DNA from: Bacteroides sp.
GTDB lineage: Bacteria; Bacteroidota; Bacteroidia; Bacteroidales; Muribaculaceae
Reading direction: 5' to 3'
Length of the DNA: 64,000 nucleotides
Assembly: GCA_014801815.1 (NCBI GenBank)
Contig: JAAVDM010000034.1
Location: 62,001-126,000, forward strand
Shown here: one piece after another, positions 15,581 to 24,712 of the stretch
Position numbering within the stretch: the stretch's first letter is position 1
How the letters are laid out: each line of letters starts with the position of its first letter
The notes under the pieces: model-generated
What the model was told of the DNA's origin: nothing
What the model saw: only the letters and a program-made list of their open reading frames with translations
The model's database searches: none
Translations under genes and position numbers: made by a program

Positions 15581-16765
15581 GTGAAAATCTATAACCGAAT
15601 ATTCTTGTCACTGGCTTTGGCCGGGACATGTCACTGTCATGTAAGTGGCGATATCTACACCGCTGCATTGTCGCAGATCGAGTCCAACAGTTTGCGTCTG
15701 CAGGCACTCGGCGCTACCCGCGATGCCGACATCGAAGCTACCCGCGTGGGGCAGACACTGGCGAATCCCGAACTTGAACTCGGCTATCTGTGGGGTGCCG
15801 ATGGCGGTCCCGACCGAAAGGATCTCGGACTGAGTCAGGAGTTTGATATGGAAACTCTCACCGGTGCTAAAGGCCGTGTGGCGAGTGCGCAGCGCGGTGA
15901 GGCCGAGAGTGCTTATGCCGAAGCCCGGAGTGAGGTGCTGCTCGAAGCAAAGCTGGCGCTTATCGAACTTATAGCCAGTCGTGGTACCGAGAAGCTGGCA
16001 CGCGAACGCCTGCGTCAGACAACCGGTATGGCACAGGCGGCCGCACGTCTTAACGAACTGGGCCAACTGTCGCTCATAGACCTCAATAAGGCGAGGCTGG
16101 CACAGGCTGAGGCTGACAACGCTCTGCGCATGGCGACGATTGCCACTGCCAAGGCACAGCGTGCTGTCAATGCCCTCAACGGTGGGCAGCCGCTTGAGTT
16201 CGATTATTCGGAATTTCCGGTGACTATGCTGCCGGCTGATTTCGATGACTGGGTTATAGGTGCTCTCGGGTCTGACGCGTCAATACGTGCCATGCAGTCG
16301 TCTATGGAAGTGAGCGAACAGGAGATATCGTTGGCTAAAGCCGGCAATCTGCCGTCGTTTACACTCGGTTATAGCGGTGAGTTTATCGAAGGCGGCACAC
16401 TCAACGGTGTCTCGTTAGGTGTGACGCTTCCGCTCTGGGGCAACCGAGGCGCCGTCAGAGCCGCCAAGGCGCGTAAGAACGCCTTGCGTGCCGGCTATGA
16501 CGACGCCCTACTGACAAAGCGCGAGGAGTTACGCTCGCTTTTTGATGAGGTCAGCTCTCTGCTGAAGCTTGAACGGGCCTACATAGACGCTACTGACGCT
16601 TCGGATAATACCGCACTGCTTCAGCGTGCCTTCGAGGCGGGCGAACTCTCGCTGCCCGACTACCTTGACCAATCTTCTTACCGCTACGATGTGGCCGAAC
16701 GGCTGCTGACCATACGCCGCGAGCTTGCCGAAGGTGCCTGCCGTCTTGAGGCTCATAAGCTGTAG
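15581..16765 (+). CDS. TolC-family outer-membrane channel of the metal-efflux system
   Basis: A 394-residue outer-membrane efflux protein, 13 bases after the pump gene. It has a signal peptide (FLSLALAGTCHCHVSGD) and two copies of the long-helix plus strand unit of the TolC/CusC/CzcC family: ARSEVLLEAKLALIELIASR with LGQLSLIDLNKARLAQAEAD in the first half, and LRSLFDEVSSLLKLERAYID with AGELSLPDYLDQSSYRYDVA in the second. PSFTLGYSGEFIEGG is the usual beta-strand segment. Three of these make the channel through which the pump ejects metal. The stop codon is four bases from that of the convergent porin gene, so no terminator fits between the two. Confidence 0.9.
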   Translation: MKIYNRIFLSLALAGTCHCHVSGDIYTAALSQIESNSLRLQALGATRDADIEATRVGQTLANPELELGYLWGADGGPDRKDLGLSQEFDMETLTGAKGRVASAQRGEAESAYAEARSEVLLEAKLALIELIASRGTEKLARERLRQTTGMAQAAARLNELGQLSLIDLNKARLAQAEADNALRMATIATAKAQRAVNALNGGQPLEFDYSEFPVTMLPADFDDWVIGALGSDASIRAMQSSMEVSEQEISLAKAGNLPSFTLGYSGEFIEGGTLNGVSLGVTLPLWGNRGAVRAAKARKNALRAGYDDALLTKREELRSLFDEVSSLLKLERAYIDATDASDNTALLQRAFEAGELSLPDYLDQSSYRYDVAERLLTIRRELAEGACRLEAHKL

Positions 16766-16769
16766 CCGC

Positions 16770-17795
16770 TCAGAAGTGCAGCACCAGTTCTACAGTCGCC
16801 ATATTGTCATCAGAAGGCGAGGGTGAGTAGTCGTGGTGATAGAAAAACTGTTCGTAGTTGGCACGCAATTCAAGGAAGCGTCCTGAAGCGTGTACGTAGC
16901 TTAGTGTTGTGCCGAGTGTGAGACGATTTCGGGCCGCGTTGTCAGTGACAAGGCGGCCTTTTTCGTCCGGGGTGCCGGTACTATGGGCTGTGAGTCCGTC
17001 GAAACGTCCCTGAAATGACATGCGGTTGAATAGTGGAGTGCGCAGGGGCATCTTGTAGTCGGCGAAAGCCACGTAAGAGTGTGCGGCTTTGTGCGCACTG
17101 TTGGTGTAATGCTCGTACATGTACTCACCCACGACTGTCCAGCGGCTGTACTGCCACTGGGCGCAGAAGTCAACGAAATTGATACGCACATCGTATGGAC
17201 GTGTCGACAGACCGCCTGCCGTGAGAGTAGTGTTGCCAACACGGTATGAAGCCTTACCACCAAGAGCTACTGTGCGCACCCATATTGAGTGGTCAGTATA
17301 GGAAGTGGGATTAAACACTCCGAACTCGGCTGTCAGCGGTAGTTTGGGAGCTGTCCACATACCTTTGACACCGACACTGCGCTCGTTGCACATCTGCTTG
17401 CCCATGAACGAACGGTTGATGAAATAGTAATTCCAAGGGGCACGGAAACTCTCGACACCGAATGGAATACGGTACTGTCCGGCCTGTACGGCGAAGCCCC
17501 GGCCGAGACCTACACGTGCCCAGACATCGAATACCTGAAATTTGCCGGCTGCACAATAGTCAGCACGCAGGTAGTAGGCTACTGACGGCAGTATGTTGCC
17601 TGAGACGGCAAGGTCGCTGTTGCGTATCTTGAAACGCACGTCACCGGTCGCTGTCGACCACTCGGCACGTGGCCGCAGCGTCAGCGACAGATGCGGTATA
17701 TAGGAAAAGGAGGTGGAATCGGCTTTGAAGTCGGTGGCTGCATGGCCCGGAATTGCCGTCAGTGCCGCAAGGGCAAGGGGTAGTAGGGTCTTCAT
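16770..17795 (-). CDS. Outer-membrane beta-barrel, phosphate-selective porin (OprP/OprO) type
   Basis: A 341-residue protein with a signal peptide (LLPLALAALTAIPGHA) and the alternating pattern of a beta-barrel that ends in phenylalanine (TVELVLHF), as barrels recognised by Bam do. Blocks VQAGQYRIPFGVESF and FINRSFMGKQMCNERSVGVK are typical for the OprP/OprO-like porin family, which in Bacteroidetes is broad and not restricted to phosphate. It faces the metal-efflux operon tail to tail; whether the substrate is phosphate, another anion or something linked to metal stress cannot be told from the sequence. Confidence 0.8.
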   Translation of the reverse strand: MKTLLPLALAALTAIPGHAATDFKADSTSFSYIPHLSLTLRPRAEWSTATGDVRFKIRNSDLAVSGNILPSVAYYLRADYCAAGKFQVFDVWARVGLGRGFAVQAGQYRIPFGVESFRAPWNYYFINRSFMGKQMCNERSVGVKGMWTAPKLPLTAEFGVFNPTSYTDHSIWVRTVALGGKASYRVGNTTLTAGGLSTRPYDVRINFVDFCAQWQYSRWTVVGEYMYEHYTNSAHKAAHSYVAFADYKMPLRTPLFNRMSFQGRFDGLTAHSTGTPDEKGRLVTDNAARNRLTLGTTLSYVHASGRFLELRANYEQFFYHHDYSPSPSDDNMATVELVLHF

Positions 17796-17916
17796 TTGGG
17801 TGAGTTGTTAGGTTTTAGGTTCTGAGGCCCGGAGAAGCCGGCGTTTGCCGGAGGCCTCGGGGAGTGAGAAAGTGGCGCAAAAGTACAAAAAAACGTCAAA
17901 ATAACTTAATGCCCTA

Positions 17917-17947
17917 TTGCGTAAGGGCGAAAAAATTGCTAAATTTG
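17917..17947 (+). promoter_or_regulatory. Promoter of the thrS-infC-rpmI-rplT operon
   Basis: TTG at 17917-17919, 20 bases, TAAATTTG at 17940-17947. Transcript start is expected near 17952, leaving a leader of under 30 bases, too short for a T-box. Confidence 0.75.
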
Positions 17948-17979
17948 CACGCTAAAAATCATAACATATCAACACCGAC

Positions 17980-19920
17980 ATGATTAAGATAACATTTCCC
18001 GACGGCAGTGTCAGGGAGTACGAGGCAGGCGTGACTCCAGCCCAGATAGCCGAGAGCATCAGCCCGCGCTTTGCAGCCGATGTACTGGCTGCTAAGGTCA
18101 ACGGTCAGGAGTGGGACACAAGCCGTCCCATAGCCGAAGACGCCACCATCGAGCTCTTCAAGTGGGACGACCCTGAAGGTAAACACGCTTTCTGGCACTC
18201 GTCGGCCCACCTTCTGGCCGAGGCGCTGCAGGAGCTTTACCCCGGCGTGAAGTTCGGCATCGGTCCTGCCATCGAGAATGGTTTCTACTACGATATAGAT
18301 CCGGGCGAGCATAAGATAACTGCTGACGATTTCGGTAAAATCGAAAAGAAAATGGCTGAAATCGTTGCCCGTAAACAGCCCATAGTCCGCTCTGACATCA
18401 GTAAGGCTGACGCCTTGAAGATGTTCGGCGAGCGTGGTGAGAACTATAAGTGTGAGCTTATAAGCGAGCTTGAAGACGGTCACATCACCACTTACACACA
18501 GGGTGGTTTCACTGACCTTTGCCGTGGCCCGCATATCGCCAGCATGGCTCCCGTGAAGGCTGTGAAGATACTCTCGCTGGCCGGTGCTTACTGGCGTGGC
18601 GACGAGAAGCGCCCGCAGCTGCTGCGTGTGTACGGCATTTCGTTCCCCAAGAAGAAGATGCTTGATGAGTATCTTACTCTTCTTGAAGAAGCCAAGAAGC
18701 GTGACCACCGTAAACTCGGCAAGGAGATGGAGCTGTTTGCTTTCTCTTCGACCGTTGGTCAGGGTCTGCCGCTGTGGCTCCCCAAGGGTGCCGCTCTTCG
18801 CGACCGTCTGGAGCAGTTCCTGCGCAAGATACAGAAGCAGTACGGCTATCTGCAGGTGATAACTCCCCATATCGGTAACAAGGCTCTCTATGTCACTTCA
18901 GGTCACTGGGCTAAGTATGGCAAAGACTCGTTCCAGCCTATCCACACCCCGGAGGAGGGTGAGGAATATCTGCTCAAACCGATGAACTGCCCTCATCACT
19001 GTGAGATATACAAGGCTTATCCGCGCAGTTATCGTGAACTGCCGTTGCGTCTGGCTGAGTTCGGTACTGTTTACCGTTATGAGCAGAGCGGCGAGCTGCA
19101 CGGTCTGACACGTGTACGCGGATTCACGCAGGACGATGCCCACATCTACTGCGCTCCCGAGCAGATAAAAGATGAGTTCCTCAAGGTGATGGATATCATT
19201 CTTTATATCTTCCGTGCTCTGAAGTTTGACAACTTTGAGGCTCAGATATCACTGCGCGATCCCAAGAATAAGGAGAAATATATCGGTAGCGATGAAAACT
19301 GGCACCTTGCCGAGAAAGCAATTATCGAGGCTTGTGCCGAGAAGGGTCTGAAGGCTCGTCAGGTTGAAGGCGAGGCTGCTTTCTACGGGCCGAAGCTCGA
19401 CTTTATGGTCAAGGACGCTATCGGACGCCGCTGGCAGTTGGGTACCATACAGGTAGACTACAATCTGCCTGAGCGTTTCGGTCTCGAATATACCGGCCGC
19501 GACAACCAGAAGCATCGTCCGGTAATGATACACCGCGCACCTTTCGGTTCGATGGAGCGCTTCGTGGCTGTGCTGCTTGAGCATACCGCCGGTAAGCTGC
19601 CTCTGTGGCTGATACCCGAACAGTGTGTCGTGCTTCCGATAAGCGAGAAGTTCAATGACTACGCTTACACAGTGGCCAAAGAGCTTGACAAAGAGGGCGT
19701 GCGTGCCATCGTTGATGACCGTAATGAGAAAATCGGCAGGAAGATACGCGACAATGAGCTCAAAAAAATACCCTATCTGCTCATAGTAGGCGAAAAAGAA
19801 GCCGAAAATGGCGAAGTTTCTGTAAGAAAACAGGGCGAAGGTGATAAAGGTACGATGAAAATCGCTAACTTTGCAGCCGAATTGAATGCAGAAGTGGATT
19901 CAATGACCAAACAGAATTGA
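17980..19920 (+). CDS. thrS: Threonyl-tRNA synthetase
   Basis: A 646-residue class II synthetase that charges tRNA-Thr. Order of domains: TGS (1-62, [17 protein letters not shown]), the second additional/editing domain (about 65-240, with [20 protein letters not shown]), the catalytic core (about 250-540) and the anticodon-binding domain (545-646, [17 protein letters not shown]). Class II motifs are clear: [14 protein letters not shown] with the zinc-binding Cys, [20 protein letters not shown] for motif 2, [20 protein letters not shown] for motif 3. Start ATG at 17980, 33 bases after a good -7 box. First gene of a translation operon with infC, rpmI and rplT, the common arrangement. Confidence 0.97.
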   Translation: MIKITFPDGSVREYEAGVTPAQIAESISPRFAADVLAAKVNGQEWDTSRPIAEDATIELFKWDDPEGKHAFWHSSAHLLAEALQELYPGVKFGIGPAIENGFYYDIDPGEHKITADDFGKIEKKMAEIVARKQPIVRSDISKADALKMFGERGENYKCELISELEDGHITTYTQGGFTDLCRGPHIASMAPVKAVKILSLAGAYWRGDEKRPQLLRVYGISFPKKKMLDEYLTLLEEAKKRDHRKLGKEMELFAFSSTVGQGLPLWLPKGAALRDRLEQFLRKIQKQYGYLQVITPHIGNKALYVTSGHWAKYGKDSFQPIHTPEEGEEYLLKPMNCPHHCEIYKAYPRSYRELPLRLAEFGTVYRYEQSGELHGLTRVRGFTQDDAHIYCAPEQIKDEFLKVMDIILYIFRALKFDNFEAQISLRDPKNKEKYIGSDENWHLAEKAIIEACAEKGLKARQVEGEAAFYGPKLDFMVKDAIGRRWQLGTIQVDYNLPERFGLEYTGRDNQKHRPVMIHRAPFGSMERFVAVLLEHTAGKLPLWLIPEQCVVLPISEKFNDYAYTVAKELDKEGVRAIVDDRNEKIGRKIRDNELKKIPYLLIVGEKEAENGEVSVRKQGEGDKGTMKIANFAAELNAEVDSMTKQN

Positions 19921-19961
19921 ATAAACTAAAAGAAACAAATTAGCGCAACAGCTAAGACTGA

Positions 19962-20693
19962 ATGGAGAAAAAACCGAATTTTTCAGGACCCCGTAAGCCT
20001 GCTCCCGCTGCCCCTCGTCCCGCCAATAAGCCCGGCCAGCAGCAACGTCCGCGTCGTGGTACCGAACGAAGCAGCAAGGATCCTTATGTGACTAATGAAC
20101 ACATCAGGGCTAAGGAAGTGCGTCTGGTGGGCGACAACGTAGAGCAGGGTATCTATCCTATTGAGAAGGCTCGCCGTCTGGCTGAGCAGATGGAACTCGA
20201 CCTCATTGAAATATCGCCCAATGCAGAGCCCCCTGTGTGCAGAATTCTGGATTATCAGAAGTTTCTCTATCAGCAGAAGAAACGTCAGAAGGAGCAGAAG
20301 CAGAAGGCCGCCAAGGTGGTGGTGAAGGAGATTCGTTTCGGTCCGCAGACCGACGATCACGACTACAACTTCAAGCTCAAACACGCTCAGGGTTTCCTCA
20401 AAGAGGGCTCGAAGGTGAAGGCATACGTCTTCTTCCGTGGTCGCAGTATACTCTTTAAGGAGCAGGGTGAAGTGCTTCTGCTGCGTTTCGCCAATGACCT
20501 TGAAGACCTCGGTAAGGTCGAGATGATGCCGGTGCTCGAAGGAAAGCGTATGACTATCATGCTCACACCGCTCAAGACTCCATCGCAGAAGAAGGCCGAG
20601 GCTGCCAAGGCTGCCGATGCAAACCGTGAGGCTCAGAAGGCTGACGCCGCTAAGGCACAGGCTAAGACAAGCTCTCCGGATGCCGAGGACTGA
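19962..20693 (+). CDS. infC: Translation initiation factor IF-3
   Basis: A 243-residue IF-3, longer than the about 180 residues of E. coli because of a basic, Pro-rich N-terminal extension (about 40 residues) and an Ala/Lys-rich C-terminal tail (about 40 residues), both usual in Bacteroidetes. Core blocks: [57 protein letters not shown] and [22 protein letters not shown]-3 keeps ribosomal subunits apart and checks the start codon. Start here is a normal ATG at 19962, not the rare AUU used for autoregulation in enterobacteria. It is 41 bases after thrS. Confidence 0.96.
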   Translation: MEKKPNFSGPRKPAPAAPRPANKPGQQQRPRRGTERSSKDPYVTNEHIRAKEVRLVGDNVEQGIYPIEKARRLAEQMELDLIEISPNAEPPVCRILDYQKFLYQQKKRQKEQKQKAAKVVVKEIRFGPQTDDHDYNFKLKHAQGFLKEGSKVKAYVFFRGRSILFKEQGEVLLLRFANDLEDLGKVEMMPVLEGKRMTIMLTPLKTPSQKKAEAAKAADANREAQKADAAKAQAKTSSPDAED

Positions 20694-20790
20694 CACTAAC
20701 GCGCTATCGCAACGCATATATATCAAATGGAGACCGTAGGCACTATGTGCCGAGGTGATGTAAAAAACAACTAAATTTTTCAAAAACACC

Positions 20791-20988
20791 ATGCCAAAGG
20801 TAAAGACCAATGCCGCCGCTAAGAAGCGTTTCGCTCTCACCGGCACAGGCAAGATCAAGAGAAAGCACGCTTATCACAGCCACATCCTCACCAAGAAGAG
20901 CACAAAGCGCAAGAGAAATCTTGACCACACTGCTCTCGTAGCTTCGGCTAACGAACGTCAGGTGAAGGAACTCCTTAACCTGCGATAA
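20791..20988 (+). CDS. rpmI: 50S ribosomal protein L35
   Basis: A 65-residue, very basic protein: [20 protein letters not shown] and [20 protein letters not shown] are textbook bL35. It is part of the large subunit. It lies between infC (97 bases upstream) and rplT (138 bases downstream), as in most bacteria. Confidence 0.97.
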   Translation: MPKVKTNAAAKKRFALTGTGKIKRKHAYHSHILTKKSTKRKRNLDHTALVASANERQVKELLNLR

Positions 20989-21126
20989 GCCCTCACCGGC
21001 TCCCTCTCAACGACAAGGGCTTTCCCCTCGAACAAGATCAAGTTTTTATTAACCGGGTGTGCAGCCCCGCAAGAGCATAAAACTGACAGCGTAAATGCCG
21101 CGCACATCCAAAATATCTAAACAAAA

Positions 21127-21477
21127 ATGCCAAGATCAGTCAACCACGTTGCCTCAAGAGAAAAACGTAAGAAAATCCTTAAACTCACTCGCGGTTACTA
21201 CGGCAGCCGCCGTAATGTATGGACCGTCGCCAAGAACACTTGGGAGAAAGGTCTGACCTACGCCTACCGCGACCGTAAGCAGAAAAAGCGTAACTTCCGC
21301 GCTCTGTGGATTCAGCGTATCAACGCCGCCGCTCGTCTGGAGGATCTGTCTTACTCGAAACTCATGGGCCTGATTCACAAGGCCGGTATCGAGATTAACC
21401 GTAAGGTACTCGCCGACCTCGCTATGAACAATCCCGAGGCTTTCAAGGCTATATGCGATAAGGTTAAGAACGCCTAA
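21127..21477 (+). CDS. rplT: 50S ribosomal protein L20
   Basis: A 116-residue bL20, an early assembly protein of the large subunit that contacts 23S rRNA. Blocks [39 protein letters not shown] and [20 protein letters not shown] identify it. In many bacteria L20 or L35 leader RNA gives feedback control; the 138-base gap before this gene could hold such a leader, but I cannot recognise a known one. It is followed by a 30-bp perfect inverted repeat. Confidence 0.97.
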   Translation: MPRSVNHVASREKRKKILKLTRGYYGSRRNVWTVAKNTWEKGLTYAYRDRKQKKRNFRALWIQRINAAARLEDLSYSKLMGLIHKAGIEINRKVLADLAMNNPEAFKAICDKVKNA

Positions 21478-21488
21478 GCGCACTTTTT

Positions 21489-21550
21489 CGTCTAAACGCG
21501 ATGGCGGCCACCTCCCCTCAAGGGGAGGTGGCCGCCATCGCGTTTAGACG
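21489..21550. terminator. Giant hairpin after rplT, 30-bp perfect arms
   Basis: Arms 21489-21518 and 21521-21550 match perfectly with a two-base loop. It separates rplT from the convergent nitroreductase gene. There is no T-run on either strand, so stopping would rest on the stem alone. Confidence 0.75.
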
Positions 21551-21573
21551 CTGTATCCTATCGGCACAGCGGA

Positions 21574-21640
21574 TATAAATATTATAAGTCTTATAAATCC
21601 TATAAGACTTATAAATTTTATAAGTTATATAAAACTTATA
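21574..21640. repeat. 9-bp tandem array TATAARNNT, first site
   Basis: TATAA begins at 21574, 21583, 21592, 21601, 21610, 21619 and 21628, exactly every 9 bases, with an imperfect eighth unit. Consensus TATAA(G/A)NNT. It lies between the rplT hairpin and the stop of the nitroreductase gene. Confidence 0.85.
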
Positions 21641-21646
21641 TTATCT

Positions 21647-22399
21647 TCAGTGCGTAATATCGTACCCTTGTGCCTTCAGGTAGTCAAGGATACGGTAGTC
21701 CATAGCGTGACGATAGTAGTCAATGATGTGTGCGCACCAGTCGTTGTCGGTTGTGCCTCCGGAGCGTGTGCGATTGTATTGCTGCACTGTACGGTCATAC
21801 TCGGCCAGTTCGTCAGTGAGTGCCTCGGTGTCATGACGGTACTCATTACGGAAGAATACGGTCGAGGTAGGTTGTTTGGGTTTGAGGTCTGGCTGTTCGC
21901 GTGGTATGCCGAGGGCAAGACCGCATACTACGAACACACCGCGAGGTAATTTGAGAAGTTCGGCTACCTTTGCCGGGTCGACGGTGCGTAGGTAACCGAT
22001 GCAGTTGTTACCGAGACCGGCAGCCTGCGCTGCTACTACTGCACTCATCATTGCCAGCGATGCGTCAATGATACCGATAGTCACACCGTCCATTGTGTTG
22101 GTGAAGGGGGGCATGTCGACACCCTTGCGCTTGGCAAGAAGAGAAATTTTGTTGTAGTCGGAGCAGAATATGAGCAGACGGTTGCAGGTTTTGATCTGTT
22201 TCTGATTGGTGAGTTCGTAGAGTTTCAGTTTGAGTTCCTGATCGTCGATGTCGATGACCGAGAACTGCTGACCGTTATAGCTGGTAGGGGTGTTCTCAAC
22301 TGCACGGAATATAAACTCCATGGTTTCGGCTGGGATAGCCTCGCGCTCGTAACGACGCACACTGGTGCGTTCGAGCAATGTCTCTTTTACGTCTTTCAT
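21647..22399 (-). CDS. Nitroreductase family flavoprotein (NfsA/FRP-like)
   Basis: A 250-residue FMN oxidoreductase that uses NAD(P)H to reduce nitro compounds, quinones or flavins. Family blocks: LERTSVRRYEREAIP at the N-terminus (phosphate-binding SxRxY), TSYNGQQFSVIDI, GLGNNCIGYLRTVDPAKVAE, and CGLALGIPREQPDLKPKQP, which is typical for the larger NfsA/FRP-type members. Cytoplasmic. Its upstream region consists of a tandem array of about 97-bp units, so any promoter lies inside or beyond repeats. Three-prime end faces rplT across the 9-bp array and giant hairpin. Confidence 0.88.
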   Translation of the reverse strand: MKDVKETLLERTSVRRYEREAIPAETMEFIFRAVENTPTSYNGQQFSVIDIDDQELKLKLYELTNQKQIKTCNRLLIFCSDYNKISLLAKRKGVDMPPFTNTMDGVTIGIIDASLAMMSAVVAAQAAGLGNNCIGYLRTVDPAKVAELLKLPRGVFVVCGLALGIPREQPDLKPKQPTSTVFFRNEYRHDTEALTDELAEYDRTVQQYNRTRSGGTTDNDWCAHIIDYYRHAMDYRILDYLKAQGYDITH

Positions 22400-22423
22400 G
22401 ATTTGCGTAAGCGATATGTTTTT

Positions 22424-23009
22424 GATAAAGTCTTTCTAAAATAAAACGTCCTGCCAACGGTTAATGTTGTGTCGAAGTGAGAAAGCCGGGAGAGTAGGGG
22501 AATCAGAAAACAAAAAGAAGGGTCAGTGGCTGATAAAGTCTTTCTAAAAAATGTCCTACCGACAGTTCGTATTGTGTCGGAGTGAGAAGGCTGGGAGGAG
22601 AGTATAAAACAGAAGATGGTCAGTAGTTGATAAAGTCTTTCTAAAATAGAATGTCCTGCCGATGGTTAATGTTGTGTCGGAGTGAGAAAGCCGAGAGGAT
22701 AGTAGAAAACAGAAGATGAGTCAGTGTTTGAAAGTCTTTCTAAAATAGAATGTCCTACCGTTGGTTAGTGTTGCGTCGGAGGAAAGTCGGGAGTGTAGTA
22801 TAAAACAGAAGATGGTCAGTGGTCGATAAAGTCTTTCTAAAAATATCCTGCCGATGGTTAATGTTGTGTCGGAGTGAGAAAGTCGATGGGAGAGTATAAA
22901 ACAGAAGATGGTCAGTGGTTGATAAAGTCTTTCTAAAATAGAATGTTCTACCGTTGGTTAGTGTTGTGTCGGAGTGAGAACGCCGAGAAGCGGGGATAGC
23001 AGAAAATAG
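22424..23009. repeat. Tandem array of six ~97-bp units
   Basis: The segment GATAAAGTCTTTCTAAAA recurs at 22424, 22532, 22629, 22728 (shortened), 22825 and 22921, giving units of 108, 97, 99, 97, 96 and about 90 bases. Each unit also holds TCCTGCCGATGGTTAATGTT, GTGTCGGAGTGAGAAAG and a CAGAAGATG-GTCAGTGG part. The last unit runs directly into the terminator of the RNA gene on the minus strand. Open frames here are products of the repeat. Confidence 0.9.
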
Positions 23010-23353
23010 AAGAGGAGTCAGAACAGTGTCGACTGCATCTGACTCCTCTTTATAAGGCCACACCAAAGGAATGTGATGAAACTCCGAACGACAGGATTTG
23101 AGAGCCATCATTTCTTTGTAATCCGCCTGCGCATCGTCGAAGCGATGCGACGCCCGTATTGGACGTTGGGGCCCGCCATCGAAACGACAGCTGGTCTCGG
23201 TATTTCATTTTAATTTGATGAGTTTCCCAATTAGCTTTGATGTGGTATAGGGTTGCTTCGTGCTCTCTTGCTACGAGTAGAGGTCTTCAACCAGCGGTAG
23301 CTTAATTGATACCCTTAGAGGGCTACCTACCTTGCTTCCAGCCTTTATTTCTA
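23000..23353 (-). ncRNA. Structured non-coding RNA gene, possibly Bacteroidales-1 type
   Basis: A minus-strand transcript of about 350 bases is framed by a perfect promoter (23359-23390) and a strong terminator hairpin (23010-23050). It folds well: near the 5' end GGTAGC pairs with GCTACC around a CCCT/AGGG hairpin, then GGTTG pairs with CAACC around CTA-CTCG-TAG and CTCT/AGAG; nearer the 3' end GCATCG pairs with CGATGC. No good protein frame is seen on that strand. The known Bacteroidales-1 RNA motif has a Bacteroidetes promoter at one end and terminators at the other and is often found just past the L20 gene; L20 is 1.5 kb away here. I could not match it to tmRNA, RNase P RNA or SRP RNA: their signature blocks are missing. 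The family name is therefore tentative; that an RNA gene is here is much firmer. Confidence 0.65.
23010..23050 (-). terminator. Terminator of the non-coding RNA gene
   Basis: Arms 23010-23022 and 23038-23050 (13 bp, AGAGGAGTCAGA and complement) with an inner CAGT/ACTG stem; on the minus strand it is followed by the T-rich TTCTATTTTCT. Confidence 0.8.
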
Positions 23354-23358
23354 CACCA

Positions 23359-23390
23359 CAAAGGTAAAACATTAGAACGAAATGACCAAA
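23359..23390 (-). promoter_or_regulatory. Promoter of the non-coding RNA gene
   Basis: Minus strand: TTTG (23387-23390), exactly 20 bases, TACCTTTG (23359-23366). Transcript start is expected near 23353. Confidence 0.8.
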
Positions 23391-23459
23391 TTTAGATACC
23401 CTTTTTTATAGTCCCCGAGTATTTTTTAACATTTCCCCCAATCGAGACAAAAGGCTACC

Positions 23460-23690
23460 GCCCGCTCCCTCCCTCCACCGCCTACACCTACTCAACGTGA
23501 TGCTTCTATTCCCCGCCGCCTGCACACTCCGCCAACGCCTACACCTACTCAACGACGTGCTTCCATTCCCCTTCGCCCGCACACTCCGCCAACGCCTACA
23601 CCTACTCAACGAGGTACTCTCATTTCTTGCCGCCAGCGCACTCCGCCAGCGCCTACACATAACCAACGAAGTATTTCTATTGATGAAGCT
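23460..23690. repeat. Tandem array of 57-bp units
   Basis: CGCCTACACCTACTCAACG starts at 23479, 23536, 23593 and (changed) 23650, a strict 57-base period with CACTCCGCCAACG before each. Fifty-seven bases are 19 codons, so a minus-strand frame stays open and spells a repeated CRRWRSV peptide. Base changes between units are not biased to silent positions, so I take it as non-coding. Confidence 0.85.
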
Positions 23691-23706
23691 TATTTATTAT
23701 GTTATT

Positions 23707-24560
23707 TATAAGAGTTATAAATCTTATAAGACTTATAAAATTTATAACTTAGCGATCCAAGCGGGCAAAGACAAAAAAGGAGGCGGGGTTTCACACGGCA
23801 TCTTTCCTCGCTGAGACTATACCACACTGCCTTTGTCCTTTCGTGACAGACTGCGCCGCTAACACTGCGCACAAGGTCTTTGTTCTTTCGCGGTAGTCCA
23901 TTCGGTGACACGGCGGCATTATAGAGTACAGTATATCGCGGTAGGACACAGTTGCTGATGATGTGGCTAAGCGACTATACATAGCTTTGGTCTGTACGGT
24001 AGGGTGGTGTGTAGGAAGTTCCGGCGTGTAGGGCTCGTTGTGTTTGTGGCGTGAGTGGCCTTCAGTGATGAGTCGTGTTTATGAGAGTTATAAATCTTAT
24101 AAGACTTATAAAATTTATAACTTAGCAACCCAAGCGGGCAAAGATAAAAAAGCAGGCAAGGTTTCATACGGCATCTTTCCTCGCTGAGACTATACCACAC
24201 AGCCTTTATCCTTTCGTGGCAGACTCCGCTGCTAATACTGCGCACAAGGTCTTTGCTCTTTCGCGGTAGCCCATTCGGTAATACGGCGGTATTATAGAAC
24301 GCGGCACATCGCGGTAGGATACAGCTGCTGATTATGTGGTTAAGCGGCTATACATAGCTTTGGTCTGTGCGGTAGGGTGGGGTGTGAGCTAGGGCAGGGT
24401 GTAGGAAGTTCCGGCGTGTATGGCTCGTTGTGTTTGCGGCGTGAGTGGCCTTCAGTGATGAGTCGTGTTTATGAGAGTTATAAATCTTATAAGACTTATA
24501 AAATTTATAACTCAACGAATCTATAACACAGCGATATCCAAGCAGACAAAGACAAAAAGA
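23707..24560. repeat. Large direct duplication (373 and 390 bp units, third partial)
   Basis: Units begin at 23711, 24084 and 24474 with AGAGTTATAAATCTTATAAG, each opening with a 9-bp TATAARNNT array (first site 23707-23747). Copies one and two differ at roughly 8 percent of positions, mostly C/T and G/A changes, and unit two has an extra 17 bases near 24385. The third copy stops after about 80 bases, where a hairpin (24561-24595) begins. No protein gene is supported in it. Confidence 0.88.
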
Positions 24561-24712
24561 AAAACGGAGCAAGGACGCATCCTACACTCCGTTTTGTCGC
24601 GATAGCATTGTTTTATTATTTTGGTGGCAATGTCTGCGACGATTACCTATATTGTAAACAAGATAAAGAATAAAAGGTTTAATAAAATAGGTATTTTTTT
24701 GACAGTAGGATT

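Noticed and set aside
22755..23111. 118-residue minus-strand frame across the ~97-bp array
   Set aside because: The sequence is repeat-derived; unit lengths of 96-108 bases are not all multiples of three, so the frame shifts between units.
23078..23215. A 45-codon plus-strand frame (MKLRTTGFESHH and on) inside the structured RNA gene
   Set aside because: It lies antisense to a region with a perfect promoter, stable folds and a terminator. I cannot support it as a gene, although its openness over 45 codons is worth noting.
23000..23353. tmRNA, RNase P RNA or 4.5S RNA at the structured RNA locus
   Set aside because: No tRNA-like end or tag frame, no GAGGAAAGTCC or ACAGAA blocks, and no SRP loop are found.
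23406..24572. Minus-strand open frames with repeated Tyr-Lys-Ser-Tyr-Lys peptides (for example at 23702-23911, 23967-24245, 24348-24572)
   Set aside because: They are read-outs of the 9-bp TATAARNNT arrays and the duplicated block. Copies differ at all codon positions, and no start region or family likeness is seen.
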